Positions 35,129 through 47,347 are shown, counted from the first letter of the stretch. The stretch: 64,000 nt of DNA from Dactylonectria macrodidyma (GCA_020744425.1 JAGMUV010000006.1:186001-250000); one strand, 5' to 3'. Numbers and translations: made by a program. Notes: a model not told the origin generated them from the sequence alone.

Positions 35129-36891
35129 ATGAAGTTTAGAAACACCGCGGTGGCCTTGTTAGCCGTGGCCGCCCCAGGCCTTGTGTGTGCGAAGGGACTA
35201 CGCAAGCTTGACTCAAAGCGGCTTCAATCCGACATCAAGACTACAAAGTGAGTACATCATCAGATCTTCTCCTAAGCCTTAACAAGACTGACATCCGACG
35301 TGAAGCCTCATGGGCAATTTGGAAGCTCTCAATGAGATCGCTCTTGACAACGGAGGAAACCGTGCTTTTGGATTGCCCGGGTACGCCGCATCGGTCGACT
35401 ATGTCTGGAAGCGAATCTCCAAAGTCAAAAACGCCAAAGTCTGGAAGCAAGACTTTCCTGCCTTGTTTGCATTCGTGAACTCTATCAGGCTCACAGTAGA
35501 CGATACATCTATCTACGTCTATGGATTAACTTATTCGCCATCGACCAGCGAAGAAGGCATCACCGCCGAGATTGTTCTTGGTCCTGAGGGCGCTGCTGGG
35601 TGCGATGCCTCCTCTTACGATGACCTCGATGTTGATGGCAAAATTGTTCTGGTCCAACGTTTCCGTTGTCCTACTGGAGGCACCCTTGCTGGACGAGTGA
35701 TTCCTGCCGCTGCCGCTGGTGCCTCTGCGGTCATCATCTACCATGACCTCACAACCAATGTTACCGCCGGCTCACTCAGCGCGCCCAACCCCGAGAAGCA
35801 TGTTCCTGCAGGCTTCATCACCCTTGCCGATGGTCTCAAGATTAAGGAGCGACTTCAAGCTGGCGAAACCCTCACGGCCCATTTTCAGCAAACGCAGACC
35901 ATCGAGGAACGGATTACTCAAAATGTGTTTGCAGAGACGAAGGGAGGTGATCCCAATAATGTGATTATGGTACGTAGAATCTCACTCTGTTAGTGACCGC
36001 TTTTACTAACATATTCAGCTTGGAGCACACCTCGACAGCGTTCAGGCGGGTCCTGGAATCAATGATGATGGTATTTGGCCCATCTTCATCCTTCACTGAA
36101 ATACCACTAACTCTGTAGGGTCCGGGACTTCATTGATTCTTGAACTTTTCTTGGCCCTCTCCAAATACAAAACGAAGAACACGATTCGATTTGCTTGGTG
36201 GGGCGCGGAGGAAAATGGGTTGCTGGGCAGCAGATACTATTGCTCGAATCTTGATGCAGCCAAAGTCAACGATTTGCTTGTTTATCTCAACTACGACATG
36301 GTGGCAAAGGGCTTTTTCGGTGTTGCTGACACCGATGGGAGCACATATGGTGTCAAGGCTCCATCTGGTTCTGAAGTCATCGAGAAGCTCTTTGTCAATT
36401 ACTTCACCAGCAAGGGCCTCGAGGTCACCCCTGCTTCCCTCACCAATGGCAGCGACTATGCTCCATTCTGGCAAATCCTCAATAAGCCATTCGGATTCTT
36501 GCACACCGGTATGTTTCAGTTAACTGGTCAACTTCTGTTGTTTCTCGAGTATGTCTAACCGACTCTAGGCACCGCTGTCGAGCAGGACCCCTGCTATCAC
36601 CAGGCTTGCGACACCATCGAGAACCCAGACGCAAGGACTCTCACTATCAACGCCAAGGTACGCATGAGCCAATTTGCTTACGCTGTATTTTCTAACATGC
36701 TTTCTTAGGCCGCTGCCCACATTCTTACCGTTCTTGACCAAAAGGGAACGAAGTTGATCCCCAAGCAGAAAGTCACTGACGCGTCGCTCAAAGTCCGACG
36801 AAAGCGGGAAGTCGGTCCAGACTTGGGGCAGATTCCTAATCTGGAGGCCATGGGCATTAGACACCTGGGATGCGGCCTACACGATGTCTAG
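35129..36891 (+). CDS. Secreted M28 family zinc aminopeptidase
   Basis: Six exons: 35129-35247, 35306-35969, 36019-36070, 36119-36508, 36569-36657, 36709-36891; 498 residues. A signal peptide (MKFRNTAVALLAVAAPGLVCA) leads to secretion. A PA (protease-associated) domain spans roughly 125-230. The metal and catalytic set of M28 is visible: His265 and Asp267 in GAHLDS, bridging Asp277 in NDDGSGT, Glu309-Glu310 in GAEENG, Asp in NYDMV, and His in DPCYHQACDT. It would remove N-terminal residues from peptides outside the cell, as in Aspergillus and yeast aminopeptidase Y-like enzymes. The roughly 50-residue C-terminal tail after the catalytic domain contains KVRRKR and looks like an extension or processing site. 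The small third exon (52 bp) encodes the first metal motif. Confidence 0.93.
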
Positions 36892-37639
36892 GATTAAAAG
36901 TTTGTAGTCGTCTTGGGAGAGGCGGGTTGCGGATGCCCTGTCAGCGGGGGGGGGGTACCAATATCATTCACAATACATAACGGTGCAACCTGAATCCAAT
37001 CGAGGAGAAGTGTATTCGGCCTGGGCGTGGTCAGCCTCTGCGCTTTAGACTTTGACATAATATTTCCATGTATAGTTATCTGACGCAAGGCTAAGCGCAC
37101 CAGCCGCGACCGCGTCAAAATCGCGACGCGACTACAGCAACCCTCCACCTTCAAATATCTTCAAATCACGACAAATTCTGATGTTGTTCTCAGATCGATT
37201 AACACTAAGTAAACAAATCAATCACGTCCATTGGGTATCCTTACCTCGGCTTCTATCTTGGAGCCGACTGGAGATCTCTCCCAAATATCCATTCTGACAG
37301 CAGATGCAGCTTTGGGCTAACTAGAAATGCTTACTTAATTAGTACAGGCTTTCATCGTACCTCGGCAGCCAATAACAGCATGCTGACATCATCTCACCAC
37401 CAGCCGAGGAGGATGCGGGGTCGACGACGGAAGCCACCTTAGGTTGATGTGGGCAGTCAGCGTAGCATGCTCTACTGTCTCAATAAACTGAAAAAAAAAG
37501 ATGATGTAGAAACCGAGGTAACAATCTCAACTTACGCTTCACAAATTAAAATCTACCGGTTCCAGAATTTGCCTCGATCCATATTGTTAGCTACCCTCAA
37601 CCTCCAACCTCGAGGCTTTTATACCCTCCCTTATCCATC
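36892..37639. other. Intergenic
   Basis: About 750 bp between two plus-strand genes. It contains a G10 homopolymer at 36946-36955 and an A-tract near 37492. A TATA-like element sits just before the following gene (37617-37623). No gene seen. Confidence 0.5.
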
Positions 37640-39005
37640 ATGCCGCCTGATCCAAAGCTAAGCATCAACACCGACATCCCATGGTCCGAACCATCCTGGT
37701 ATCGATCAGGCAGCTCTGTCTACTTCAACGAATCGCACCGTCGTCTAAGGAATAGCATCCGCAAGTATGTTGATGAAAATATCTTGCCATATTCGCTGGG
37801 CTGGGAAGAGCACGGCGAGGTGCCGGAGGAAGCAGCCTTAAGCTACAGTTGCTCGGGCATTCCATTCGACGATATACCAGAGCTTTATCGACCAAAAAAC
37901 ATTCCGAACCTGACAGGAATCACTCAAGACAAGCTGGATGTTTTCCACTTGCTCGTGTCAGCTGATGAAATCGCCCGCATTGAAGGTGGCGTTGCGATTG
38001 CGCTCGGTGGTGCGTCTGTGATTGGAGCTCCTCCTGTGATCAACTATGGCTCGGAAGAGCAGAAATCCCAATGGCTGCCGGGATTGTTTTCGAGACAGAC
38101 CAACTTTTGCCTTGGTGTGACGGAGCCCAGCGGCGGCTCAGACGTCGCAGGTATCCAAACAACGGCCCAGAAGTCGGGAGATGGCAACTTCTACCTAGTC
38201 AATGGGGTCAAGAAATGGATTACAGGCGCCCCTTGGGCTACGCATATGACGACTGCTGTTCGAACCGGCGGCCCGGGCATCAAAGGCATCTCGGTGTTGG
38301 TCATCCCGCTCGACAGCCCCGGCATCGAAATTCGAAAGATTCACAACAGTGGCCAAAACGCTGGCGGGGCAAGCTTCGTTGATCTAGAAAACGTCAAGGT
38401 TCCTGTTGCAAATCTGGTTGGGAAAGAGAATGAAGGCTTTGGTATCATTATGCGGAACTTCAACAAGGAGAGATTTGTCATGGCCGTTCAATGTAACCGA
38501 AAGAGTCGAACCTGCCTTTCCATGGCCTTTTCATACGCGATGGAGCGGGAAACATTCGGCAAACCGCTAATCGAAAACCAAGTCATTAGGAAGAAACTTG
38601 CCGAAATCGCCCATCGAGTTGAGGCCCACTGGGCTTGGCTAGAGCAGGTCGCTCATTGCATCAACTCGTCCCCATTTGGATGGCAGACTCCCGATATAGC
38701 CAGCCAGATCTCGTTGTTGAAGGTCCAAGGTGGCCAAATGGTTGAGATGGCATCCAGAGAGGCACAACAAATCTTCGGTGGCGCTGGATATCAAAAGGGA
38801 GGGCGAGGGGCTGCAGTTGAACAGATAAGTCGAGACCTTCGAATGCTAGTATGTCGGGTTCATTCCCAAGCTTTGAGATGCACTCAATTTTGAAAGGAGA
38901 CTAACAAAAGCCTATCAGGTTGTCGGCGGCGGCAGCGAAGAGATTCTTGCCGATCTTGCAGTGAGGCAAGAATTGGCTGCATTTCAAGCAAAGTCAAATC
39001 TCTAA
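37640..39005 (+). CDS. Acyl-CoA dehydrogenase family protein
   Basis: Two exons, 37640-38848 and 38919-39005 (70-bp intron), 431 residues. The three domains of the family are present: an N-terminal helical domain, the beta domain with the flavin/substrate signature CLGVTEPSGGSDVAGIQT, and a C-terminal helical domain with QQIFGGAGYQKGG and the closing segment VEQISRDLRMLVVGGGSEEI, which spans the intron and binds the FAD adenosine. It should oxidise an acyl-CoA (alpha-beta dehydrogenation) using FAD. No mitochondrial presequence is evident, and the C-terminus is AKSNL, which is a weak candidate for a type-1 peroxisomal signal. Substrate length is not predictable. Not obviously linked to neighbouring genes. 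Confidence 0.93.
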
Positions 39006-39186
39006 GCATCAGAGGACTCTTGCAGATCAAATTCGAGTTCCATTGCCGAAAAAGTCCCAACGGACTGATGTATCAATCCTCTCGAGAGGGTCTATATATA
39101 TGAGCGATGTGGAATCTTCTTCATTTCTGTGCCGTCTGTCTATATCTGCCTTTCTATCTTTGTCTGGATCACCACGATGCGGCCGG

Positions 39187-40053
39187 CTAAAGAAGCCCGA
39201 AGCGACCGCCTCGATGATCGGCTCCACCGCGCTTCGAGCGAATAGTAGACACAGTATCTTGAGTACTTCTGAAACTCAAAGCAGCTCCAAAGCACCTCGC
39301 ATCAAAGGCCAGCCTTAACCTGTCAGTCTCCTCATCCCAACAAGGAGGCTTTTCCTGTCTTGCCCATCGAGTCAATTCTCCTCGAACAAAGTCTAGGTGC
39401 TCCGAAGTGCTCTTGGTCCAGACAATAGGAATATCTCCGCCATGAGTCTCGTAGATGTAGTCGGCTGATATTCTAAAAGCAGCAATTTCGTCGGCTGTAA
39501 ACGTCCTGAGAACTTTATGCGCCTCGTTCGGGAGAACGACATCGTCATGTAAGTCGACTTTTCCGGTCGCCTTAGGGTACACCACCGAAATCTTTTGCAA
39601 TTTATCCAACCTTTCCATGGCAATTGGCAGCCACAGTCCTTTCTCGGCAACAGGTAGAGCGAGTGCCAAGTGTCGTATGACGGAGGGCCAATCATCCTCT
39701 CTGCACATGTCGCAAAAACGATAGAATGCATCTGAACCGACGTAGAGGATATCTGTTTCAGGATTGTACTTTCTTTCCAAAGGTACTAGGTCAAGAGCAA
39801 TTTGGCGAGCCTCGTGGTTGGTCCCCATCAGTGCAGAGTGTGGATTGTGAACGGTCAACTGGTCGGCATGAGGATCAAAGTCCTCCGGAAGTACGCAGAC
39901 ACCTGGAACCGCATCACTGAATGAATGAGCCAGCTCCCATATTTGCCTTCGAAGTTCGAGCGGAAGACGCGAGAATGGCTTGAACGAAGGGGACGGAGGA
40001 GCTTCCATGTCATTGGGCGAAGCTTCAGCATGCTTAAGGTTTGAAGTCGGCAT
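39187..40053 (-). CDS. 2EXR-domain protein of unknown function
   Basis: Single exon, 288 residues from the first in-frame ATG (40053); codons upstream start at TTG. Residues about 24-50 read FKPFSRLPLELRRQIWELA, the F-box-like opening of the fungal 2EXR family, followed by the conserved block NHEARQIAL. The C-terminal half has no recognised motif. These proteins are abundant in Pezizomycotina, and their biochemical role is not established. Convergent with the acyl-CoA dehydrogenase gene, with 181 bp between stops. Confidence 0.8.
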   Translation of the reverse strand: MPTSNLKHAEASPNDMEAPPSPSFKPFSRLPLELRRQIWELAHSFSDAVPGVCVLPEDFDPHADQLTVHNPHSALMGTNHEARQIALDLVPLERKYNPETDILYVGSDAFYRFCDMCREDDWPSVIRHLALALPVAEKGLWLPIAMERLDKLQKISVVYPKATGKVDLHDDVVLPNEAHKVLRTFTADEIAAFRISADYIYETHGGDIPIVWTKSTSEHLDFVRGELTRWARQEKPPCWDEETDRLRLAFDARCFGAALSFRSTQDTVSTIRSKRGGADHRGGRFGLL

Positions 40054-42019
40054 TCTGGCGCCTGTTTGTGTCGTGGATAGTGCCAACCAGAGGCGAGATC
40101 TGAAGAGAAGAGAAGAGTAAGGATTCTAGTGGATTCTGATTCTTCGACAACAAGCTATTCAATTTAAATACCAGGTTCCTACTGCGGCCGCCTCATTGTG
40201 TGCCTTGGGCTGCCTCCATGTGCCTCAGCATGCTGCGCCACTGCACAGCCACAGCAGCCGTAAGCATCTTCAGTCATGCTCCACGGCACATTCACTCTGG
40301 CGCTGTGAATTATATTATCTTACCAAGAACCAACAAAATGATTCCAACTGTCTTTAAGAAATTGCGAATCGTAATTAAATACCGATTAGGCAATCACCCA
40401 GTGGCTAGAAGTCGATATACTCAGCCGAGATTTTCCTAGCGGCTACCCTACGGGTCTGACACACAAGAACAACGTGCTCGTATCTATGTCTTACACTTAG
40501 TATTGTCAGCTGACTCTCGCCAATTCCTCTTGGCCTAAGGGATACTGGCCCTGTCTTTCTTCTAGACATATTACTGCTACCTTCGTATAACCGACGCGAT
40601 GCATCCGCATCAAGTGGCTCAAGATTCTGAGCGCTTTAGTCCAAGACTCTCACTGGAGTTCTGCTGTGGCCCATCCTTAGGACACGGTTTCAATAATCCC
40701 AGCACGATTTGAGTTTACGACTTGTCTTGGCGGATCTGCTGGAAGCAGGAAATATGGGCAACATTATTCCCATCCGGAATGGCTGGAAAGCTCCATGTCC
40801 CTGTTTCTAGCTAATTGTATACTCGTCATTCTGTCGCAAGATTCCCATTTCACTGCTGAAAGCGTGCCAGGTGATATTGAAAGCTGTGAACGGGATGGAA
40901 TCCCCTACATCATCTTACTATTCCAATGCTCGACAATACCGAGTGCGGCCGGTCAGACAAGTCATCGACTCAATGATGAATCGAGCGCTGTAGATACGAA
41001 TTCGAAATTGTCCGAGCCAGGCTTGAATCAGAGTCCTTATTTTAAGTACTAGGACCAGGGAGAATGGCTTGTGCTATGGTTTGAACGCAGGTGCAGCTGA
41101 TCCATGAAGCCAGCACCAAGACGCCTCGTGAGGAACTGAAGATGCAGGGGTTACGAATGAAGTGGCGAATGCAACTTCTGTTGTTCTCAAGAATCAGAAG
41201 ACTACATGGTCAGTGGCTATAATGCCCACAAACGTACTAAACTAAGGTGAAGCGAGAAAGATTTTGGCGACACAGGTCCTGAAAGGGAAAAGTCGGATCA
41301 ATACCTTGCCCATGTTGATATGTCGTACAATATACGTTTCTTCGAGGCCTGGTGAGCCAATTAGAGTCGCATAGGACCTTGGTTGTATTGGTGTGATGGC
41401 ACCGATGTCGATAAGAGTATGTACTCACTCGCCGCGTATGATGAATCCTTGTTATCTGCTGGTTTTAAACCATTTCCTATCCGTTTTGACTCCTGGAAGA
41501 AATGATGCACTCCCGAAGGATGAGCCTGAAAAGTGGGATGTGGCCCTTGGAGCCAGGGGTTCAGATGAAATCCCCTGAAAAGGTGCGGGGGACGAAATGC
41601 ATGTTTTTCAACCAAATCTTTGAATCATGCTGGCTTGTTGGGCGGGTTTAACTAAGAACTGAACCAGTGGGGCCCGCGATTCCTTGCTTGCTGAGAAGAT
41701 TGCAGTCCCGGACTCCCGGTTTGCCATCCAGATTAGGGCAATGAAAGCCAACTGTAAGGGTCTTCGGCAGGAGGACTCGTGGCATGCAAAGAATCAACAG
41801 CACGGGTATTAATACAGAAGACGGGATTCCGCTCATTTGATGCGGTTTTCACGGGCCCTTGCACTCCTGTGTATCGCCCTAACTGCCACTCGTTTCTATC
41901 TTCGTGCTGGTGTCATTCGTTCGCGCACTGCACCTCATCGTTTAATATGACTTGGACGTCGATGACTTCGTATTGCACTTGTGTCACGAGGCATTGATGC
42001 TGCTCGGCGATGGCCTCCT

Positions 42020-42470
42020 CCTACCGCTATAGCTCTTCTTCCAATAGCGTATATTTAGGCGACATAATGATCTCACTACTCTAGTTTCATTATTACTATA
42101 AGTTAGTTCTTATAGTAACGCCTAAGGTTTATGAAAATTAGGTCTACTAGGATACTTCGATTAGACAAGTAGTGTTAGACGGGGCTACAGGGCGGTATTA
42201 CTTTATTATTAATACCTTAGGTCAGCAGGGGAAGCAGCCTCAATCCCTTACATAAATGTGGGCAGAAACTCCGAGGACCTAAGGGTAGTATAACCTAGAT
42301 TAGCCAGCTAGCTACTTCTTTATAAATGTTATAGTAATACAGAATAAGAGTTTTTAATATGCTAGGAGTAGGAATAGCCAATTGCGATTCTAGCATACAT
42401 TCCTAAGTTAATTAGTAGTAGCTAATACTCCTAATATAATATAGTACTTAGAATAACCCCGCCCCGCTCT
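42020..42470. repeat. AT-rich, TpA-rich tract resembling RIP-mutated repeat debris
   Basis: The tract is dominated by TA, TTA and ATA strings with many stop codons in all frames, in contrast to the surrounding sequence. Such islands in ascomycetes usually are old transposons mutated by repeat-induced point mutation. The parent element cannot be recognised by eye. Confidence 0.5.
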
Positions 42471-42818
42471 CATCGATGGCCTTATTCGGCCTCTTGGCCT
42501 CTGCTTGATTGTATTTTAGCATACACCGTGATCTTGAATAGCGAGCACCTCGCGGTTGGGTGGTGAAAAACCGTACAAAACAGGATTTGGGGTTGCGTTA
42601 TTATGTATTGCCGAGCAGTGAGCAGCCGCAGGCTACTTTGACAACCTTCCTCGCTGTTGTCACGGGGCCCCTTCGTAGCCTATATTTGATTGGATTCGAA
42701 TGAAACGAAGTACGTAGGAAGAAGACGTACTGAAAAGGGGGTTGCGTACTTTGGCTCCCTCTTATACGAACCACTTCCGAACACGCTGCTGCCTGGTATT
42801 AACTTGCATGACGCCGAG

Positions 42819-42878
42819 GAAGAAACCACTGAAAGAGGAAACCACTGAAAGGGGAACCATAAGAGGAAACCATCGAAA
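42819..42878. repeat. Short imperfect direct repeats
   Basis: GAAACCACTGAAAG occurs twice in succession, followed by two decayed copies (GGAACCATAAGAG and GGAAACCATCGAAA). Simple local duplication; no function implied. Confidence 0.5.
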
Positions 42879-43232
42879 CTCTCGTAGGATGTATTCAATG
42901 TAAATATGTTTACGGCAGCAGGTTTTTTTTATGAACGTAAAAGATTTAGTCTGGTTTGAAGTTAGTATCCAAGACAAATTTGTTCTAAAACCCACTCCGG
43001 TGTCATATATAAGAGTTCAATATATAGACACGTTACTTATGAGAGAGAACGAGCTCTATGTTACTCAGAAAATATATACATAAAAAGAACCTAGCACCTC
43101 CAGCTTGATAATGTGGACACCCTCACGTATTTAGGCCACATGGGTCCCTGTAATTTCTTTCAGTCTCCTCACACCAAATAGTGGAGGATATATCAACCGT
43201 ATCGAGCCATGAGCCAAAGCTGCCCCTAGAAA

Positions 43233-44163
43233 TCAACAGAATCCACCCAAGAAACGGCTTTCCAATGTCTTGCTTTCGATATGCTCAGCGACCACCTTGT
43301 AATGGTTCTTCGCCTGCAGCGTGTACGCATCGTTCGTTCCGTAGTTGGCAGCCCATCTCTCCACCTCCCCGGCTTCGAAATTGACGTTGGTCGAAGCGTC
43401 AATGGTTCCCTGGGCGTCAAAGGTGTAGATCTTGAAGGAGTTATCATGGTGCCAGTCTACATCAGATGCCTGGGGCTTGGCATCCCCCCAGCCGTCAACT
43501 TTGACCAGATCCTTGACCGCGCCTTTCGCAAGATCGCTCTGCCGGAACCTGATGATCTCTTCGTGGCACACCTCGAGGCGGAGCCTGTGCTCACGAATGG
43601 ACTCCAAAGTTCCCTCGCGAGAGGCCACTTCGTGGGCTTTAGACAGAGTCCCATGTATGTGTCAGCAAAATGGATTATCAGTGCAAATGGGCAGAAGAGC
43701 AGCGGCAAGGGAACTAACCTGTTTTCAGAACTGTCCGGATCTTAGCGAGAGCATCTGGCCAATCCGCCGGCGTGTTCCTAAACAACTTTGAGAGCGGAAC
43801 TTGAGAGGGGGCATCCTTGTAAAACAGCATATCGGCGGCGTTGTAAATGGGCGTCGCTTTGTTGATATCGTCCACCTCGAATTCCGCCATGTCACCCGCC
43901 GTGTACATGTTACCATCAAGATGATTGAGCATCTCGAGGAAGTTAGCGCCACCGTTCGGGTGGGATCCCGTGAGAGAGGCAAGGCCGGGAATGAATTTTT
44001 TCTGGTCCGCGCCCCAAATTTCAACAGCAATACGGTATGTCTGGTAGAGGGGGCCGATTCGTTCAAACGAACCGGCCATGCCACCTCCAATGGCCTCAGG
44101 AAGTAACGAAAGGATGGCCAGTACGCTGAAGTACCAGCCGAGAAAGTGCCGTGAGAGCATCAT
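43233..44163 (-). CDS. Predicted secreted protein of unknown function
   Basis: Two exons, 44163-43719 and 43636-43233 (82-bp intron), 282 residues. The N-terminus is a signal peptide (MMLSRHFLGWYFSVLAILSL) with cleavage probably near residue 25. The mature protein is acidic and rich in Asp, Asn and aromatic residues, with only one clear internal Cys pair and no motif I recognise. The intron junction gives a continuous helix-like stretch, and the frame is preserved. The ATG is doubled (MM), so the start may be one codon later. It stands alone between the gene-poor block and an orphan gene. Could be a secreted enzyme of an undescribed family or an effector-like protein. Confidence 0.65.
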
Positions 44164-44759
44164 GGTGCGCGAGTTGATCAGCAACAACCGACTCTATCAC
44201 GGACTGGAAAAAAACGAAAGAAGCCGTATGGCTGTAAAGAACGTATCTGCATACATATGCAGTGTGTAGGGAGGGACGGCGGCTATGTTAATCACAGGGG
44301 ACAGCTGATAGATATGGAACCGCCACACGTTTTGTTTGAAACGGGGACAGCTATTGGAGGATTAACTAGACTGGCTGAGTATATTGCTACAACTCACAAC
44401 TCGACAGGGCTCCTTTGCGCGACGAAGCATGCTACTTTGGAGGTACAATGGTGCTACTTGGCGCGGAAAAGCCCCGATGTATACCAGGGGACTTGGCTGA
44501 AGCTTGAAGGAAGACAATCATTGACGTCCTAATTAAAGGGGGTTTCCAAAACTGGCAGGTGACCCGGCCCAACCAGCTTAAATTTTGGGTCCACCTCGTC
44601 CAATGCCGCTGCCCTTGCGTTGAAGGATTCAACTAGTGATTACTGGAGGTAACTATAATAAAGGGCGGCGCACATAGACACAACCCCCGCAACAAAAACA
44701 ACCACTGCAGCATCCGCCCCCCTCTGGTCTTGTTCTCGACCTTGCAAGAACAAACAACC
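44164..44759. other. Divergent intergenic
   Basis: About 600 bp upstream of two divergent genes. A short frame at 44257-44532 has no conserved content. No repeat or RNA gene seen. Confidence 0.5.
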
Positions 44760-46445
44760 ATGGCTGCTGCAACCAAACCGGACATGGCCTCCCTTCTTGG
44801 CCAGAGCGCCTTCAGCGCCGCCGAATGCGAGTCGGCCTTGCAGGGTCGCACTCCGCTGCCCCAGCAGCTGGGCAACCCCGTGGTGCGGCTTTGCCTCGTC
44901 AGCGGCCTGCGCCGACACTTTACCCTAGCCCGCTCGGCCGAGATGGCAGAGTTGTGCACGTACGAGGGCCAAGAGGTGCTTACGAGGGCTCGCAACGCCC
45001 GGCTGATCATGAGCAATGAGGTTCCAGCCCGTGAACAGATGATGACAGCCGCCACCCAACCCTACTGCATCTGGCACCCGGATGTTGCCCGTGAGGAGAC
45101 ATACCGCCGTGTCGCCGAGGAATTCCCCAGTATGCGATACCAGGTCGGTCGGGCCTGCGCCGTCGCCGGCTACGCCAGGCTCTATCACGAGCTCGACCTG
45201 CTTCCAGACCCAAGCATCGCCGAGGAGGCCCGGGAGGCTGCGCAGGCAGGCGGCATTGGCAAGGCGGGCTCGCGCGAAATCTACGAGAGCATCATGGCCG
45301 CTCCTGTGCGCTACGCCGTCATGAACGACTACAACGTTACTGTCGAGCTAGACATGCCCCGCCCAGGAGCCCTGCTCAATGCTGATACGGCGGTGCGCGC
45401 ATCCCTCGAGGCGCGCTCCAAGTACCATCAGCACTTCCGGTCCTGGCATTACTTCAATATCACCGAGGACTGGGGCATTGGGCTGGAGAAGGTGGAGCTG
45501 GGGCCGGCTAAGCTCACGGAGATCGAGGTCGAACTGCTAGCAGCGCCACTCCCGGCAGACCTGCCAACCATGAACAAGGACCTCCTGATCCTAGCCGCCG
45601 CCTACGAGGGTAATGTCGATCGCTATGCCCGCCTCCGCCGGCCAGGTTGCAGCGTCCCCTACGAGCTCCACTGCCTCGTCCCCGGGGTCCATCGAAGCAC
45701 CGCCATGGCTATGTGGTTGGCGCGGAATCCAGACATGATGAAAGTGGTCGCTGACCACTGGGACTCGAGCATGGTCGTCGCCCTACGCAGGGCCATCCAC
45801 GCCCGCCATGTGATGAACAACAGCATCTCGCGCCTGCTCCCAGACGCCACCCCCTTCGTCCCTCACGACGAGCTCCCTTATTGGATCTGGTATCCGACCC
45901 TGCCCTCCCCTTACATCATGTGCGAGCTAGCGCGGGCACGGCCGGCAATGCGATCGCAATGCGCCCGCGCCTGCATCGCTGGAAGCCACCAATGGGCTTA
46001 CACGAAAATTATGGACATGCCGGATGAAGAGGAGGGAGATACGGATGGGGCCAGCAAGAGCGAGAGGATCCCATTGGCCTCGGACCCATTCCTCCAGAAG
46101 GAAGCAGAGTCGAGTGGGAACCGGGAGTTCTATGTCAGCGACTTGAAGCGGCGGCGGGCAGAGCTCGGCCTGCCTCCCCGGCCATCCCGAAGGATTCAGG
46201 ATCAGGAGTGGAAATTGGCCATCCCGTGGCGAGTGGGAGACACGAGTAGCGCCGAGCTGCTCGGCTTCCTGCAGGACAGTGGCTCGAGTGTCGTGCACGT
46301 TGGGCAGGACTGGGGCATGTGGGAGTGCCTGGGGGCGGAGCTGGGCCGTGTGAGGTTGCACCTGAGCAGCCAGCCGGAGGCGATAGCCCGGGCTAGAAAG
46401 GAGGAAGGGGGGGTGCTAGCGGTCGAGGACCTGTCGCTGGGCTGA
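44760..46445 (+). CDS. Orphan protein, possibly degenerate ankyrin-type repeats
   Basis: Single exon, 561 residues from an ATG in a good context (CAACCATGG). It is strongly GC-rich at third positions, like the chitinase gene that follows and unlike the genes to the left. There is no signal peptide or transmembrane segment. The sequence is helical and Ala/Arg/Leu-rich, with repeating pieces of the kind LLILAAAYEGNVDRYARL and PSPYIMCELARARPAMR that recall worn ankyrin helices, but no consensus repeat can be defended. An acidic linker (DEEEGDTD) lies near residue 425. Function unknown; its neighbourhood gives no clear hint. Confidence 0.7.
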   Translation: MAAATKPDMASLLGQSAFSAAECESALQGRTPLPQQLGNPVVRLCLVSGLRRHFTLARSAEMAELCTYEGQEVLTRARNARLIMSNEVPAREQMMTAATQPYCIWHPDVAREETYRRVAEEFPSMRYQVGRACAVAGYARLYHELDLLPDPSIAEEAREAAQAGGIGKAGSREIYESIMAAPVRYAVMNDYNVTVELDMPRPGALLNADTAVRASLEARSKYHQHFRSWHYFNITEDWGIGLEKVELGPAKLTEIEVELLAAPLPADLPTMNKDLLILAAAYEGNVDRYARLRRPGCSVPYELHCLVPGVHRSTAMAMWLARNPDMMKVVADHWDSSMVVALRRAIHARHVMNNSISRLLPDATPFVPHDELPYWIWYPTLPSPYIMCELARARPAMRSQCARACIAGSHQWAYTKIMDMPDEEEGDTDGASKSERIPLASDPFLQKEAESSGNREFYVSDLKRRRAELGLPPRPSRRIQDQEWKLAIPWRVGDTSSAELLGFLQDSGSSVVHVGQDWGMWECLGAELGRVRLHLSSQPEAIARARKEEGGVLAVEDLSLG

Positions 46446-47347
46446 CTTTTTGGGGGAATGTTGCTGGAAAATCACCGACTATTTGGCTTGGCAGCGTCTG
46501 TTGTAGATTATTTCCGTTGAAGAGCGGCTGGTGCTAGCATAAGCGCATAAGCGCTGCAACAGGTCCAGGGTTATGGTATACCGGATCGATCAATAGGAGC
46601 TCGAGACACCGCCACGTGCGTGCTGGCATGATCGAGTGCAACCAAGAATCCCTGCCAGATCTGTTTCGAAACAGCGATGCCATAGGGCAGGCAAAAGGGA
46701 CGACAGGGCTGGCTGGGGCAGGCACCCGTTGTGGGGGTCCATTGGTAGTCCCGGGCTTAGAATCTGTGGGCCCTGGAACCCAGGACGTTGTTAAGGGACC
46801 CCAGCTGTCAAATCAGGTACGGAGTATAGAGTTAGTTAATATTAAAAATACTAATCTGTATGTAAGGTGCAACCATCAGATGTTTGAGCGTCGCGGCCTC
46901 GGCCTCGGACCCATGAATTACTAGGGTAGCACTTGCTAATTCCAAATTGCCTCACAATTCGGTGGTTGTCCAAGACAAGGCCTGAACGCCTGAACAAGGA
47001 AATTGAGGCGACGGGTCATGCCGCTTATGGTACTGCGAGGTACAAAGCCTCTCGAAAAAGAGTACAACGAGGAACAGACGTTGGAGGTAGAATCGTCTCA
47101 TTGGTGGCAAGTTCCGATGGTAACCAGAATTAGCAGGCAACAGAAACACAGGCACTAGGATAACCAATTCATTGTTAACCTTCCCATGCTTCTGAGTCTC
47201 GAAAGCCTAAGACATATAACTACAATTCGCAAGCCAATATACTCTGGCTGTTACCATGAGCTCACGGCCATAGGTCTACTAGTCATTCATTTTTACCCCT
47301 CTTCCTTTCCTTGACCTAGGGCATTACTTGCTCAACGCATCATCACA
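46446..47347. other. Intergenic upstream of the chitinase gene
   Basis: About 900 bp. It ends in a pyrimidine-rich tract (47290-47315) about 40-60 bp before the chitinase ATG, a common fungal promoter feature. No gene seen. Confidence 0.5.

Larger units (their letters stand above)
40054..43232. other. Gene-poor 3.2-kb block
   Basis: No frame here carries recognisable protein content. The core (about 42020-42470, listed separately) is strongly AT-rich. Flanking parts have normal composition. There are short direct repeats near 42819-42878. It separates the metabolic genes from the secreted-protein region. Confidence 0.55.
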
